From assembly GCF_030816195.1 (NCBI RefSeq), contig NZ_JAUSXS010000001.1, forward strand, positions 3,495,501 through 3,559,500: a stretch of DNA of 64,000 nucleotides. The letters run 5' to 3'. The translations under genes and the position numbers were made by a program. This document shows positions 18,303 to 27,007 of the stretch, piece after piece. The DNA is from Pseudomonas sp. W4I3. Its GTDB lineage: Bacteria; Pseudomonadota; Gammaproteobacteria; Pseudomonadales; Pseudomonadaceae. Under the pieces are notes generated by a model. That model saw only the letters and a list, made by a program, of their open reading frames with translations. It was not told the DNA's origin and ran no database searches. Within the stretch, counting starts at the first letter, position 1; every line of letters begins with the position of its first letter.

Positions 18303-18680
18303 ATGAGTGAAGATGCACAAGATGTCGTACTGATCGTCGAGGACGACGAATCCATTATGTTTGTGCTGGGTGAATACCTGGCTGGCCTGGGTTATCGGGT
18401 ATTGAAGGCTGTCAATGGAAAAGAGGCCTTTGAAATCCTTGCGACCAAGCCGCACCTGGACCTGATGGTCACGGATTACCGCCTGCCTGGTGGTATTTCA
18501 GGCGTGCAGATCGCCGAGCCGGCGCTCAAGGTTCGGCCGGAATTGAAAGTCATTTTTATCAGCGGCTACCCGCAGGAAATTCTCGACTGCAACAGCCCGA
18601 TCACGCGCAATGCGCCGATATTGGCCAAGCCGTTTGATCTGGATACGTTGCAGGAACACATTCAGCGCTTGTTGGCTTGA
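18303..18680 (+). CDS. Single-domain response regulator
   Basis: A 125-residue receiver-only protein with VEDDESIMFVLGEYL, the phosphoacceptor Asp in LMVTDYRLPGGISG, Ser in VIFISGYPQ and Lys in LAKPFD. It lies 78 bp after the receiver-kinase on the same strand, probably in the same transcript, and ends the plus-strand signalling block. Like the regulator at 7.7 kb it lacks an output domain, so it should act through protein contacts or phosphotransfer. Confidence 0.88.
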   Translation: MSEDAQDVVLIVEDDESIMFVLGEYLAGLGYRVLKAVNGKEAFEILATKPHLDLMVTDYRLPGGISGVQIAEPALKVRPELKVIFISGYPQEILDCNSPITRNAPILAKPFDLDTLQEHIQRLLA

Positions 18681-18719
18681 GCGCGGGGATAGCCTCGCGT
18701 CGACGCTATCGATCACTTC

Positions 18720-18744
18720 CAGCGGTCAGCCTTTCTAACCGCTG
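18720..18744. terminator. Small hairpin between convergent signalling genes
   Basis: CAGCGGT (18720-18726) pairs with ACCGCTG (18738-18744) across an 11-base loop. It sits in the 90-bp gap between the plus-strand receiver gene and the minus-strand hybrid kinase, and is a plausible weak bidirectional terminator. There is no T-run. Confidence 0.35.
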
Positions 18745-18770
18745 CGATCCTGAGGCGTCGCCTTCCATGC

Positions 18771-20459
18771 CTAAAGCACGGACGGCGGGGTCACCCTGAT
18801 CATCTCGCGTACTTTCTCGGTCAACAGGTCGAAGGTGAACGGCTTGGTGATCAACTGCATGCCCGGGTCAAGAAACCCGCCACGCACCGCCGCGTGTTCC
18901 GCATATCCGGTGATGAACAGCACTTTGAGGCCAGGGCGGATTTGCCGACCGATCTCGGCCAGTTGCCGACCGTTCATGCCCGGCAAACCGACATCACTGA
19001 TCAGCAGGTCAATACGCTGGTCGGACTCGATGATAGGTACCGCCGTGTTGGCATCACCGGCCTCGACGAAGGCATAGCCCAACTCTTTCAACACGGCGCT
19101 CACCAATATGCGCACAGCCGGGTCGTCCTCGACGATCAGCACCGTTTCACCCTCATTGGCATACGGCAGCATGGCCGGGTTTACAACAGCGTCAGCCACG
19201 ACTTCGCCCGCAAAGCGAGGCAGGAACAAGCTGACGGTGGTGCCTATGCCCACTTCGCTGTGCAGGGTGACATGCCCACGGGATTGACGGGCAAACCCAT
19301 AGATCATCGACAGGCCCAGGCCGGTGCCCTGGCCGATCGGCTTGGTGGTGAAGAACGGGTCGAATACACGGCCCATAACGCTTTCTGGAATGCCACAACC
19401 GGTGTCACTGACGCTCAGCTCAACGTAATCCCCAGGGCTCAAGGTGCCATAGGCGGCGGTGAACACGCTGTCGAGGTGGCGGTTGGTGGTTGCCACGGTG
19501 AGGCTGCCGCCGTTGGGCATCGCGTCACGCGCGTTGATCACCAGGTTGAGCAGGGCGCTTTCCAGTTGATTAGGGTCGGCTTCGGCGGTCCACAGCGTGT
19601 CCGTCAGGTGCATCTGCAGGCAGATGCTTTCGTTGATGCTGCGTTGCAGCAGTTCGCCCATGGAGGTGACCAGCTGGTTGATCCCCACCGGTTTGGGATC
19701 CAGCGACTGCCGGCGCGAAAACGCCAGCAGGCGATGGGTAAGCCCGGCCGCACGGTTGGCCGAGGTGACACCCAGGTCGATCAGGCTGTCCAGATCGTCC
19801 AGTTTGCCTCGCGCGACACGCCTGCGCAGCAATTCCAGGCTGCCGATGATCCCGGTCAGCATGTTGTTGAAGTCATGGGCGATGCCGCCGGTCAACTGGC
19901 CGACGGCTTCCATTTTTTGCGACTGGCGCAGCGCTTCTTCATTGCTACGCAACTGCGTGGTACGTTCTTCCACCTGCTGCTCGAGGGTCTCCAGGGTGCG
20001 CTGCAGGCGCAATTCGCTGGCGCTCAGGTCGACCAGGCGGTCGCGCGCGTCGTATTGCCGGCGGCGCCCGCGCAGAGCGGTACTGACCAGGCTGATCAGG
20101 GTCACAGGGTGGAAAGGGCGCTCAAGGAAGGTCACATTGCCCAAGAGCCCGCTCAAGTGCGACGAGCCATTCTGCTCGCTGCCGCCGTGATGGGTCATCA
20201 GCACAATGGGCAAGTCCGACCAGGCCGGTTGCTGGTGCAGGTACTCCAGCAAAGGCTCCATGTCCACGCCGCGCAAGGCTTCGGCGGCAATGATCAGCAG
20301 GCCGGCGCCCTCGTCCAGCGCTTCGCATAGGTCGGTTAGACTGTTGGCAACCACGCCGTGGTAGCCGGCCTCGTTGAGCATCATCAGCGCCAGAGAGCTG
20401 TCGCGGCCCAGCGGCGCCAGAATGATCGCCCGTTCAAAGGCTGGGGAAATGAGCGTCAC
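18771..20459 (-). CDS. Cytoplasmic hybrid histidine kinase with N-terminal pseudo-receiver
   Basis: A 562-residue soluble protein. Residues 10-130 resemble a receiver (AIILAPLGRDSSLALMMLNEAG, then LPIVLMTHHG) but the phosphoacceptor position reads LLIIAAEAL with no aspartate, so it is probably a non-phosphorylated sensory module. A coiled coil leads to H195 in GGIAHDFNNML, an HATPase (GTGLGLSMIYGFARQ) and a C-terminal receiver with Asp in LLISDVGLPGMNG. Its start overlaps the stop of the KaiC-like gene by four bases (ATGA), so both are expressed together and the KaiC-like ATPase is the likely partner. Confidence 0.88.
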   Translation of the reverse strand: MTLISPAFERAIILAPLGRDSSLALMMLNEAGYHGVVANSLTDLCEALDEGAGLLIIAAEALRGVDMEPLLEYLHQQPAWSDLPIVLMTHHGGSEQNGSSHLSGLLGNVTFLERPFHPVTLISLVSTALRGRRRQYDARDRLVDLSASELRLQRTLETLEQQVEERTTQLRSNEEALRQSQKMEAVGQLTGGIAHDFNNMLTGIIGSLELLRRRVARGKLDDLDSLIDLGVTSANRAAGLTHRLLAFSRRQSLDPKPVGINQLVTSMGELLQRSINESICLQMHLTDTLWTAEADPNQLESALLNLVINARDAMPNGGSLTVATTNRHLDSVFTAAYGTLSPGDYVELSVSDTGCGIPESVMGRVFDPFFTTKPIGQGTGLGLSMIYGFARQSRGHVTLHSEVGIGTTVSLFLPRFAGEVVADAVVNPAMLPYANEGETVLIVEDDPAVRILVSAVLKELGYAFVEAGDANTAVPIIESDQRIDLLISDVGLPGMNGRQLAEIGRQIRPGLKVLFITGYAEHAAVRGGFLDPGMQLITKPFTFDLLTEKVREMIRVTPPSVL

Positions 20460-21958
20460 ACTCCCTCTTCCTTGAGCAGAGGCGAGCCGGCGCCCATGTA
20501 GATCGGAATGCCGCGCAGCACGCCCTGGAAGTTGTCCAGAGGTTCGCCCACGGTCATGCCGCGACTGCTGATGCGGTATTCACGGATCGTGGACTCATGG
20601 GTGCCGGTGCGTTTCTTGATGATCGATATCGCCCGGCGGACCTTGCCCAATGCTTCGAAGTAACGCAGCAGAATCACGGTATCGGCCAGGTAAGTGATGT
20701 CCACGGGGGTCTGCATGTCGCCGACCAGGCCATGCTGGGCGACGGTCATGAACGTCGCGGCGCCGCGTCGGTTGAGGTACAGCAGCAATTCGTGCATGTG
20801 CAGGATCAGCGCGTTTTCTTCCGGCATGGCCGCCTGGTAGCCGTTGATGCTGTCGATCACCACGGTTTTGATGCCGCCTTCGTCTACGCAGCGACGTACC
20901 CGGTGTGAGAATTCCCCCGGGGACAACTCGGCCGCGTCGACCTGTTCGATCAACAGGTTGCCGGTAGCTTGCATCGCAGCCAGGTCAATGCCCATGTTCT
21001 GCATGCGTTCGAACAACAGGCCCATCTCTTCATCAAAGATGAACAGCGCGGCTTTTTCGCCACGTTCTACAGCGGCAGCGGCGAAGATCATCGAAATCAG
21101 CGATTTGCCGGTACCGGCCGGGCCAAGGATCAGGCTGCTGGAGCCAGTCTCGACGCCACCGCCCATCAGGGCATCGAGTTCGGGGATGCCGCTGCTCATG
21201 GTCTGGCGCGTATAGCCGCCGCGATGTTCGGCGGCCACCAGGCGCGGGAACACATGCACGCCATCCCCCATGATGGTGAAATCATGAAAGCCGCCACGGT
21301 ACTTCTGACCGCGGTATTTCACCACGCGCACCCGGCGACGTTCGGCCCCGTAGTTAGGCGTCAGCTCTTCCAGGCGAATCACGCCATGGGCCACGCTGTG
21401 CACGGTTTTGTCGAGGGATTCGGTGGTCAGGTCGTCGAGCAGCAGCACTGTGGCGTCATAGCGCACGAAGTAGTGCTTGATTGCCAGGATCTGCCGGCGA
21501 TAGCGCAAGGAGCTTTGTGCCAGCAAGCGGATCTCCGACAGGCTGTCGACCACTACGCGGGTCGGCTTGACCCGTTCAACCACTTCGAAAATCTGGCGCG
21601 TGGCTTCACCCAGCTCAAGGTCCGAGGAATACAGCAGGCTTTGCTGATGCTCGGCGTTAAGCAGGCTCTCCGGCGGCGTCAACTCGAAGATATGGATGTT
21701 GTCGTCCAGGTCCCAGCCGTGAGACTTGGCGCCTTGGCGCAGCTCATGTTCGGTTTCGGACAAGGTGATATACAGCGATTTTTCACCGCTTTTCGCTCCC
21801 GCCTGCAGAAAGTGCAGGGCGACGGTGGTTTTACCCGTGCCAGGCTCGCCTTCCAGCAGGAACAAGTGGCTGCGTGATAGTCCCCCGGAAAGAATGTCGT
21901 CAAGACCATCAATGCCAGTGGCTGCCTTTTCACTTAAAAGCGAATTAGATGTAGACAA
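20456..21958 (-). CDS. KaiC-like double RecA-domain ATPase
   Basis: A 500-residue protein with two tandem RecA/KaiC domains, as in cyanobacterial KaiC. The first Walker A is GEPGTGKTT at 37-45, with Walker B-like VVVDSLSEI; the second Walker A is GPAGTGKS near 280-287, with VVIDSING. ESLYITLSETEHEL and KAALFIFDEEMG also fit the family. There are no KaiA or KaiB genes nearby, so a clock role is not implied; bacterial KaiC relatives often pair with sensor kinases and may act in stress or signalling. Here the kinase overlaps it by four bases. A 141-bp gap lies upstream. Confidence 0.9.
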   Translation of the reverse strand: MSTSNSLLSEKAATGIDGLDDILSGGLSRSHLFLLEGEPGTGKTTVALHFLQAGAKSGEKSLYITLSETEHELRQGAKSHGWDLDDNIHIFELTPPESLLNAEHQQSLLYSSDLELGEATRQIFEVVERVKPTRVVVDSLSEIRLLAQSSLRYRRQILAIKHYFVRYDATVLLLDDLTTESLDKTVHSVAHGVIRLEELTPNYGAERRRVRVVKYRGQKYRGGFHDFTIMGDGVHVFPRLVAAEHRGGYTRQTMSSGIPELDALMGGGVETGSSSLILGPAGTGKSLISMIFAAAAVERGEKAALFIFDEEMGLLFERMQNMGIDLAAMQATGNLLIEQVDAAELSPGEFSHRVRRCVDEGGIKTVVIDSINGYQAAMPEENALILHMHELLLYLNRRGAATFMTVAQHGLVGDMQTPVDITYLADTVILLRYFEALGKVRRAISIIKKRTGTHESTIREYRISSRGMTVGEPLDNFQGVLRGIPIYMGAGSPLLKEEGV

Positions 21959-22099
21959 GAAGTGCCCTCAGGTCACGTACGAGTTAAGTGCGCGCCGCTG
22001 GGCGCGCCATATTCACTTGACCATATCGGCCTGTGGCGGTTCAACGTTTTGGATTATTTGTACGAAACCTGGCGACGCTTACAGGTGTGTGGCGCGTGG

Positions 22100-23158
22100 C
22101 TACAGCCCCTGCTGTAGCGCAGGATCGTCTGGATTCTGCTGTTCCAGTTGCGCAAGCAGCACTTGGACGTTCTGCAACTGGCCGCTCTCTTTCCAGTAAT
22201 TGACCAGCAGCACACGCGCTTTTCGATTGGCTGGGTGGCGCTGGACGATGTCTTCCAACTGCCGCTGGGCAGCCTCGAGCTCATCCTGATCGTGCAGCGT
22301 GGTGGCCAGATCAAAGCGGTAATCCTGATTGTCCGGCTCAAGCTCTACCGCCTTGGACAGGCCGAGCAGGGCATAGGTGCGCTCGCCATGGTGCAGCAGC
22401 CACATCCCCAGGGCGTGCTGCAGGTACGCCGATTCCGGGTGCGCCGCCAGTTGCTGCGCCAGCAGTTGGCGCGATTCATCGGTCTTGCCCTGTTTATCCA
22501 ACAGCTCGATCTGCGCCACCACGGCTTGCAGGTTGTCTGGCTGCAGACGCATGGCCTGCTCCAGTGCATGTTGCGCCTCCGGCAGCAGGGCGCTGTGAAT
22601 GTACAGGCGCGCCAGTTGAATCCAGTTTTCGGCGGACTCGGGCTGGGCCTTGAGGGTTTTCGCGAATTCATCCAGCACTTGCTGCAATGGGCCGAAGTAC
22701 AGGCCCAAGGTGTCGGGCGACAGGCCGAGCAAGGCGTTGGCGGCAGCAAAGCGCACGTCCTGTTCGGGATCGTCCAGCACCGGGCCGAGCAGCAAGGTGC
22801 GCTGGCCGGTGGGCACCAGGCCGACAATGCTGTGAATCGCCGCTTCACGCACTCGTGGCGACTCATCGGCCAGGTCTTTGTCCGCCAGCTTCAACGCCTG
22901 GGGGCTGGGGTAGTTGGGCAGTTCAGCATGCAGCGCCGCGCGCCGCTCGGGTGAAAGGTCCGGCCGCCCCAGCTGCTGATACAGCACCCGCGCCGCGCCT
23001 GGCTCACCGTTGCGCGCCTGCTTCAATGCCTTGGAATAGCCGTGTGCAATAGCCGGGGGCACGGCCACCGGTGTGGAGCGGGAGAAAAACCAGATGATCA
23101 ACAGGATCGACAGCAGGGCACACAGGCCGATGATGGAATAACGGCGGGACTTTGACAT
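22100..23158 (-). CDS. Membrane-anchored HEAT/TPR repeat protein
   Basis: A 352-residue protein. One N-terminal membrane helix (IIGLCALLSILLIIWFF, residues 9-25) anchors it, with the rest probably periplasmic. A middle region resembles HEAT repeats (SPRVREAAIHSIVGL and DVRFAAANALLGL). The C-terminal half has TPR units (AENWIQLARLYIHSALLPEAQHALEQA cut across two repeats, AYLQHALGMWLLHHGE, YRFDLATTLHDQDELEAA). The layout recalls the CcmH/NrfG C-terminal TPR module, but no cytochrome maturation genes are nearby. It probably serves as a protein-interaction scaffold. Confidence 0.75.
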   Translation of the reverse strand: MSKSRRYSIIGLCALLSILLIIWFFSRSTPVAVPPAIAHGYSKALKQARNGEPGAARVLYQQLGRPDLSPERRAALHAELPNYPSPQALKLADKDLADESPRVREAAIHSIVGLVPTGQRTLLLGPVLDDPEQDVRFAAANALLGLSPDTLGLYFGPLQQVLDEFAKTLKAQPESAENWIQLARLYIHSALLPEAQHALEQAMRLQPDNLQAVVAQIELLDKQGKTDESRQLLAQQLAAHPESAYLQHALGMWLLHHGERTYALLGLSKAVELEPDNQDYRFDLATTLHDQDELEAAQRQLEDIVQRHPANRKARVLLVNYWKESGQLQNVQVLLAQLEQQNPDDPALQQGL

Positions 23159-23362
23159 GCAGGTGTCCGGAGGCAGGGTACGGATACAAAGTGCTCAGCT
23201 TCGGCCAGTGCAGGGCCAGTGTCAAACCGGATTGGCCAAACCAGTCAGCCAAGTTGGTGGCTTTGACCATTGCTGGAGGCAGCGCTCAAGAGCGACTATT
23301 TGAGAGCGATTGAGCGCCTGAAAAGTGTCCTTAAAACAAAAAACACACAAGGAACTGAAGCG

Positions 23363-25012
23363 ATGCGTGATTATTTGGCCGCTACCACCGAGTTTGATTA
23401 CCAGCACACCGTCGATGCCGCCCTGGCCGGCAACCTGCAGGCGCTCAACGCCTGTGTGGAATGCTGTGATCGTCACGCGTTGCCTGGGCGCATCGCGCTG
23501 TTCTGGGAGGGCAAGGACGGGCGCAGTGCCACGGTGACCTTCACCGACCTGCAGGACCAGGCCGCACGCTTCGCCAACTTCCTGCTGGCCCAGGGCGTCA
23601 AGCGCGGTGACAAGGTCGCCGGCCTGTTGCCGCGTACCGCCGAACTGCTGGTGGTGGTGTTTGCCACCTGGCGTATCGGCGCGGTCTATCAACCGTTGTT
23701 TACCGCGTTCGGGCCCAAGGCCATCGAGCACCGCCTGAACAGCTCCGGCGCGGCGCTGGTCGTCACTGATGCCGTGAACCGGCCCAAGCTCGTCGAGGTG
23801 GATGGCTGCCCAACCATCGTGACGGTCAGCGGGGCCAAGGGCGAAGGCCTGGTGCGCGGCGATTTCAGCTTCTGGGCCGAACTGCCCAACTACTCGAACG
23901 TCTGCGAGCCCGTGCTGCTGGGAGGCGACGCCCCGTTCCTGCTGATGTTCACCTCGGGCACCACCGGGCCGTCCAAAGCCCTGTCGGTACCGCTCAAGGC
24001 GATCGTCGCGTTCCAGAGCTACACCCGCGACGCGGTGGACCTGCGCCCGGAAGATGCATTCTGGAACGTGGCCGATCCAGGCTGGGCCTACGGGATCTAT
24101 TTCGGCGTCACCGGTCCGCTGTCCATGGGCCATCCGATTACCTTCTACGACGGCCCCTTCACCCTGGAAAGCACCTGCCGCGTCATCAATAAATACGGCA
24201 TCACCAACCTGACCGGCTCGCCCACCGCGTATCGCCTGTTGATTGCCGGTGGCGAGCAGTTCGCCCGCTCGATCAAGGGCAAGCTGCGCATCGTCAGCAG
24301 TGCCGGCGAGCCGTTGAACCCGGAGGTCATCCGCTGGTTTGCCGATAACCTTGATGTGACCATCCACGATCACTACGGGCAGACCGAACTGGGCATGGTG
24401 CTGTGCAACCACCATGGCCTGGCGCATCCGGTGCACGTTGGCTCGGCGGGGTTCGCCTCGCCCGGGCATCGCATCGTGGTACTCGATGACAACCACAAGG
24501 AACTGCCCGCCGGTCAGCCCGGCATTCTCGCCATCGACCGCGAGCAATCGCCGATGTGCTGGTTCGCCGGGTACGACGGCGTGAAAACCAAAGCCTTTGT
24601 CGGCCAGTACTACCTCAGTGGCGACACGGTGGAGCTCAACCCGGACGGCAGCATCAGTTTTGTCGGGCGCAGTGATGACGTGATTACCACCTCCGGCTAC
24701 CGCGTGGGGCCGTTCGACGTGGAAAGCGCCCTGGTCGAACACCCGGCCGTGGTCGAAGCCGCCGTGGTCGGCAAGCCCTGCCCGGAACGCACCGAACTGG
24801 TGAAAGCCTTTGTGGTGATAAATGAACAGTACCGCGCCACCCCGGAACTCGCTGAAGAGTTGCGCCTGCATGTGCGCAAGCGTCTGGCAGCCCATGCCTA
24901 TCCGCGGGAAATCGAATTCGTCAGCGACTTTCCCAAGACCCCCAGCGGCAAGCTGCAGCGCTTTATTTTGCGTAATCAGGAAATCGCCAAGGCCCAGGCG
25001 GCCGTGGCGTGA
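23363..25012 (+). CDS. AMP-dependent acyl-CoA synthetase
   Basis: A 549-residue ANL-superfamily ligase that activates a carboxylic acid to its CoA ester through an acyl-AMP. The phosphate loop FTSGTTGPSKA, the acyl/AMP motif DHYGQTELGM, the hinge region GRSDDVITTSGYRVGP and the C-terminal lysine motif PKTPSGKLQR are all present. The frame is open further upstream, but ATG 23363 with AAGGAAC ahead is the start. It leads a five-gene operon of beta-oxidation type. With the minus-strand arm it suits activation of a short or branched acid such as 2-methylbutyrate or isobutyrate; the exact substrate is inference. Confidence 0.88.
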   Translation: MRDYLAATTEFDYQHTVDAALAGNLQALNACVECCDRHALPGRIALFWEGKDGRSATVTFTDLQDQAARFANFLLAQGVKRGDKVAGLLPRTAELLVVVFATWRIGAVYQPLFTAFGPKAIEHRLNSSGAALVVTDAVNRPKLVEVDGCPTIVTVSGAKGEGLVRGDFSFWAELPNYSNVCEPVLLGGDAPFLLMFTSGTTGPSKALSVPLKAIVAFQSYTRDAVDLRPEDAFWNVADPGWAYGIYFGVTGPLSMGHPITFYDGPFTLESTCRVINKYGITNLTGSPTAYRLLIAGGEQFARSIKGKLRIVSSAGEPLNPEVIRWFADNLDVTIHDHYGQTELGMVLCNHHGLAHPVHVGSAGFASPGHRIVVLDDNHKELPAGQPGILAIDREQSPMCWFAGYDGVKTKAFVGQYYLSGDTVELNPDGSISFVGRSDDVITTSGYRVGPFDVESALVEHPAVVEAAVVGKPCPERTELVKAFVVINEQYRATPELAEELRLHVRKRLAAHAYPREIEFVSDFPKTPSGKLQRFILRNQEIAKAQAAVA

Positions 25013-25030
25013 CCCGTTCAAAAGGAAACA

Positions 25031-25801
25031 ATGATGCAGATTGAAAACAAGGTATTTCTGGTCAGCGGCGGCGCTTCAGGCCTCGGTGCGGCCACGGCTG
25101 AGATGCTGGTCGCGGCGGGCGCCAAGGTCATGCTGGTAGACCTCAACGCCGACGCCGTGGCCGCCAAAGCCAGGCAATTGGGCGACAACGCCCGCAGTAC
25201 CGTGGCGGACATCAGCCAGGAAGCGGCTGCCGAAGCGGCGGTGCAGGCCGCTGTTGCCGCCTTTGGCGGTTTGCACGGGCTGGTCAACTGCGCCGGCGTG
25301 GTGCGCGGCGAGAAAATCCTCGGCAAAAACGGCCCGCATGCCCTGGCCAGCTTCGCCCAGGTGATCAATGTCAACCTGATCGGCAGCTTCAACCTGTTGC
25401 GCCTGGCCGCGGCGGCTATCGCTGAAACCCAAGCGAATGCCGACGGCGAACGCGGTGTGATCATCAATACCGCCTCGGTGGCGGCGTTTGACGGGCAGAT
25501 CGGTCAGGCTGCCTATGCCGCCTCCAAGGGCGCGATTGCCAGCCTCACGTTGCCGGCCGCCCGTGAACTGGCGCGTTTCGGTATCCGGGTGATGACCATC
25601 GCCCCGGGCATTTTCGAAACCCCGATGATGGCCGGCATGACCCCTGAAGTACGTGACTCTCTCGCCGCCGGCGTGCCGTTCCCGCCACGCCTGGGTAAAC
25701 CCGCCGAATATGCGGCCCTGGTGCGGCACATCATCGAAAACAGCATGCTCAATGGCGAGGTGATCCGGCTTGACGGCGCCTTGCGCATGGCGGCCAAGTA
25801 A
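25031..25801 (+). CDS. Short-chain 3-hydroxyacyl-CoA dehydrogenase (HSD10-like SDR)
   Basis: A 256-residue classical SDR. The cofactor motif is [13 protein letters not shown] at 12-24, the acidic residue in VMLVDLNAD favours NAD, the NCAGV strand follows, and the catalytic YxxxK is in [10 protein letters not shown]. Overall it resembles type II 3-hydroxyacyl-CoA / 2-methyl-3-hydroxybutyryl-CoA dehydrogenases ([11 protein letters not shown] and the C-terminal [13 protein letters not shown] are typical). In this operon it would oxidise 2-methyl-3-hydroxybutyryl-CoA of isoleucine breakdown before the thiolase step. AAAGGAAACA precedes two adjacent ATG codons; either may be used. Confidence 0.88.
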   Translation: MMQIENKVFLVSGGASGLGAATAEMLVAAGAKVMLVDLNADAVAAKARQLGDNARSTVADISQEAAAEAAVQAAVAAFGGLHGLVNCAGVVRGEKILGKNGPHALASFAQVINVNLIGSFNLLRLAAAAIAETQANADGERGVIINTASVAAFDGQIGQAAYAASKGAIASLTLPAARELARFGIRVMTIAPGIFETPMMAGMTPEVRDSLAAGVPFPPRLGKPAEYAALVRHIIENSMLNGEVIRLDGALRMAAK

Positions 25802-25813
25802 GGAGGCATTTTC

Positions 25814-26998
25814 ATGAACGATCCTATTGTTATCGTCAGCGCCGTGCGCACGCCCATGGGCGGGTTCCAGGGCGACCTCAAGGGCCTGACCGCACCGCAA
25901 CTGGGCGCCGCCGCGATTCGCGCGGCGGTCGAGCGCGCCGGTATCGCTACCGACGCCGTCGATGAGGTGTTGTTTGGCTGTGTGCTGCCAGCGGGCCTCG
26001 GCCAGGCGCCGGCACGTCAGGCCGCGTTAGGCGCCGGTCTGGACAAGTCGACCCGCTGCACCACCCTCAACAAGATGTGCGGCTCGGGCATGGAAGCGAC
26101 GATTCTGGCGCACGACGCTTTGCGCGCCGGCAGCGTCGACGTGGTGATCGCTGGCGGCATGGAAAGCATGTCCAACGCGCCGTACCTGCTCGACCGCGCC
26201 CGCAGCGGCTATCGCATGGGCCACGGCAAGGTCCTCGACCATATGTTCCTCGACGGCCTGGAAGACGCCTACGACAAGGGCCGCCTGATGGGCACCTTTG
26301 CCGAGGACTGCGCCGAGCACAACGGTTTTACCCGACAAGCCCAGGACGACTTTGCGATTGCCTCCCTGATGCGCGCCCAGGAAGCCATCACCCACGGCAG
26401 CTTTGCCGCCGAGATAGTCCCGGTACAGGTCACCGTCGGCAAAGAGCAAAAAACCATCCTGCATGACGAACAGCCGCCAAAGGCCAGGCTGGACAAGATC
26501 GCCAGCCTGAAACCGGCGTTCCGCGAAGGCGGCACGGTGACCGCAGCCAACTCCAGCTCGATCTCCGATGGCGCGGCGGCGCTGCTCTTGATGCGCGAGT
26601 CCGAGGCGCGGCAACGCGGCCTCAAACCCCTCGCGGTGATTCATGGGCATGCGGCGTTTGCCGATGAGCCGGGGCTGTTTCCGGTGGCGCCTGTCGGGGC
26701 GATACGTAAGTTGATGAGCAAAACCGGTTGGAACCTGGAGGAGGTGGACCTGTTCGAGATCAACGAAGCCTTCGCGGTGGTCAGCCTGGTCACCATGAGC
26801 AAGCTGGAGATTCCCCACAGCAAGGTCAACGTGCACGGCGGCGCCTGTGCCCTGGGCCACCCGATCGGCGCCTCGGGTGCGCGCATCCTGGTGACCCTGC
26901 TTTCGGCGCTGCGCCAGAAAGGCCTCAAGCGCGGTGTCGCCGCGATCTGTATTGGCGGTGGTGAAGCCACGGCCATGGCCGTTGAATGCCTGTATTAA
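25814..26998 (+). CDS. Acetyl-CoA C-acyltransferase (thiolase)
   Basis: A 394-residue thiolase. The nucleophile is C89 in LNKMCGSGMEA; the signature NEAFAVV, GGACALGHPIGASGAR with the active histidine, and CIGGGEATAMAVE with the second cysteine are all intact. Length fits biosynthetic/degradative thiolase II. With the SDR 12 bp upstream it would cleave 2-methylacetoacetyl-CoA to acetyl-CoA and propionyl-CoA. AAGGAGGC precedes the ATG. A 660-codon open frame on the opposite strand covering this gene is a shadow. Confidence 0.92.
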   Translation: MNDPIVIVSAVRTPMGGFQGDLKGLTAPQLGAAAIRAAVERAGIATDAVDEVLFGCVLPAGLGQAPARQAALGAGLDKSTRCTTLNKMCGSGMEATILAHDALRAGSVDVVIAGGMESMSNAPYLLDRARSGYRMGHGKVLDHMFLDGLEDAYDKGRLMGTFAEDCAEHNGFTRQAQDDFAIASLMRAQEAITHGSFAAEIVPVQVTVGKEQKTILHDEQPPKARLDKIASLKPAFREGGTVTAANSSSISDGAAALLLMRESEARQRGLKPLAVIHGHAAFADEPGLFPVAPVGAIRKLMSKTGWNLEEVDLFEINEAFAVVSLVTMSKLEIPHSKVNVHGGACALGHPIGASGARILVTLLSALRQKGLKRGVAAICIGGGEATAMAVECLY

Positions 26999-27007
26999 GG
27001 ACTGACC

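Noticed and set aside
20456..21958. Circadian clock system
   Set aside because: Only a KaiC-like protein is present; without KaiA and KaiB a clock is not supported.
23222..25021. 599-codon open frame on - opposite the acyl-CoA synthetase
   Set aside because: Shadow of a gene with clear ANL motifs; no start signal or known domain.
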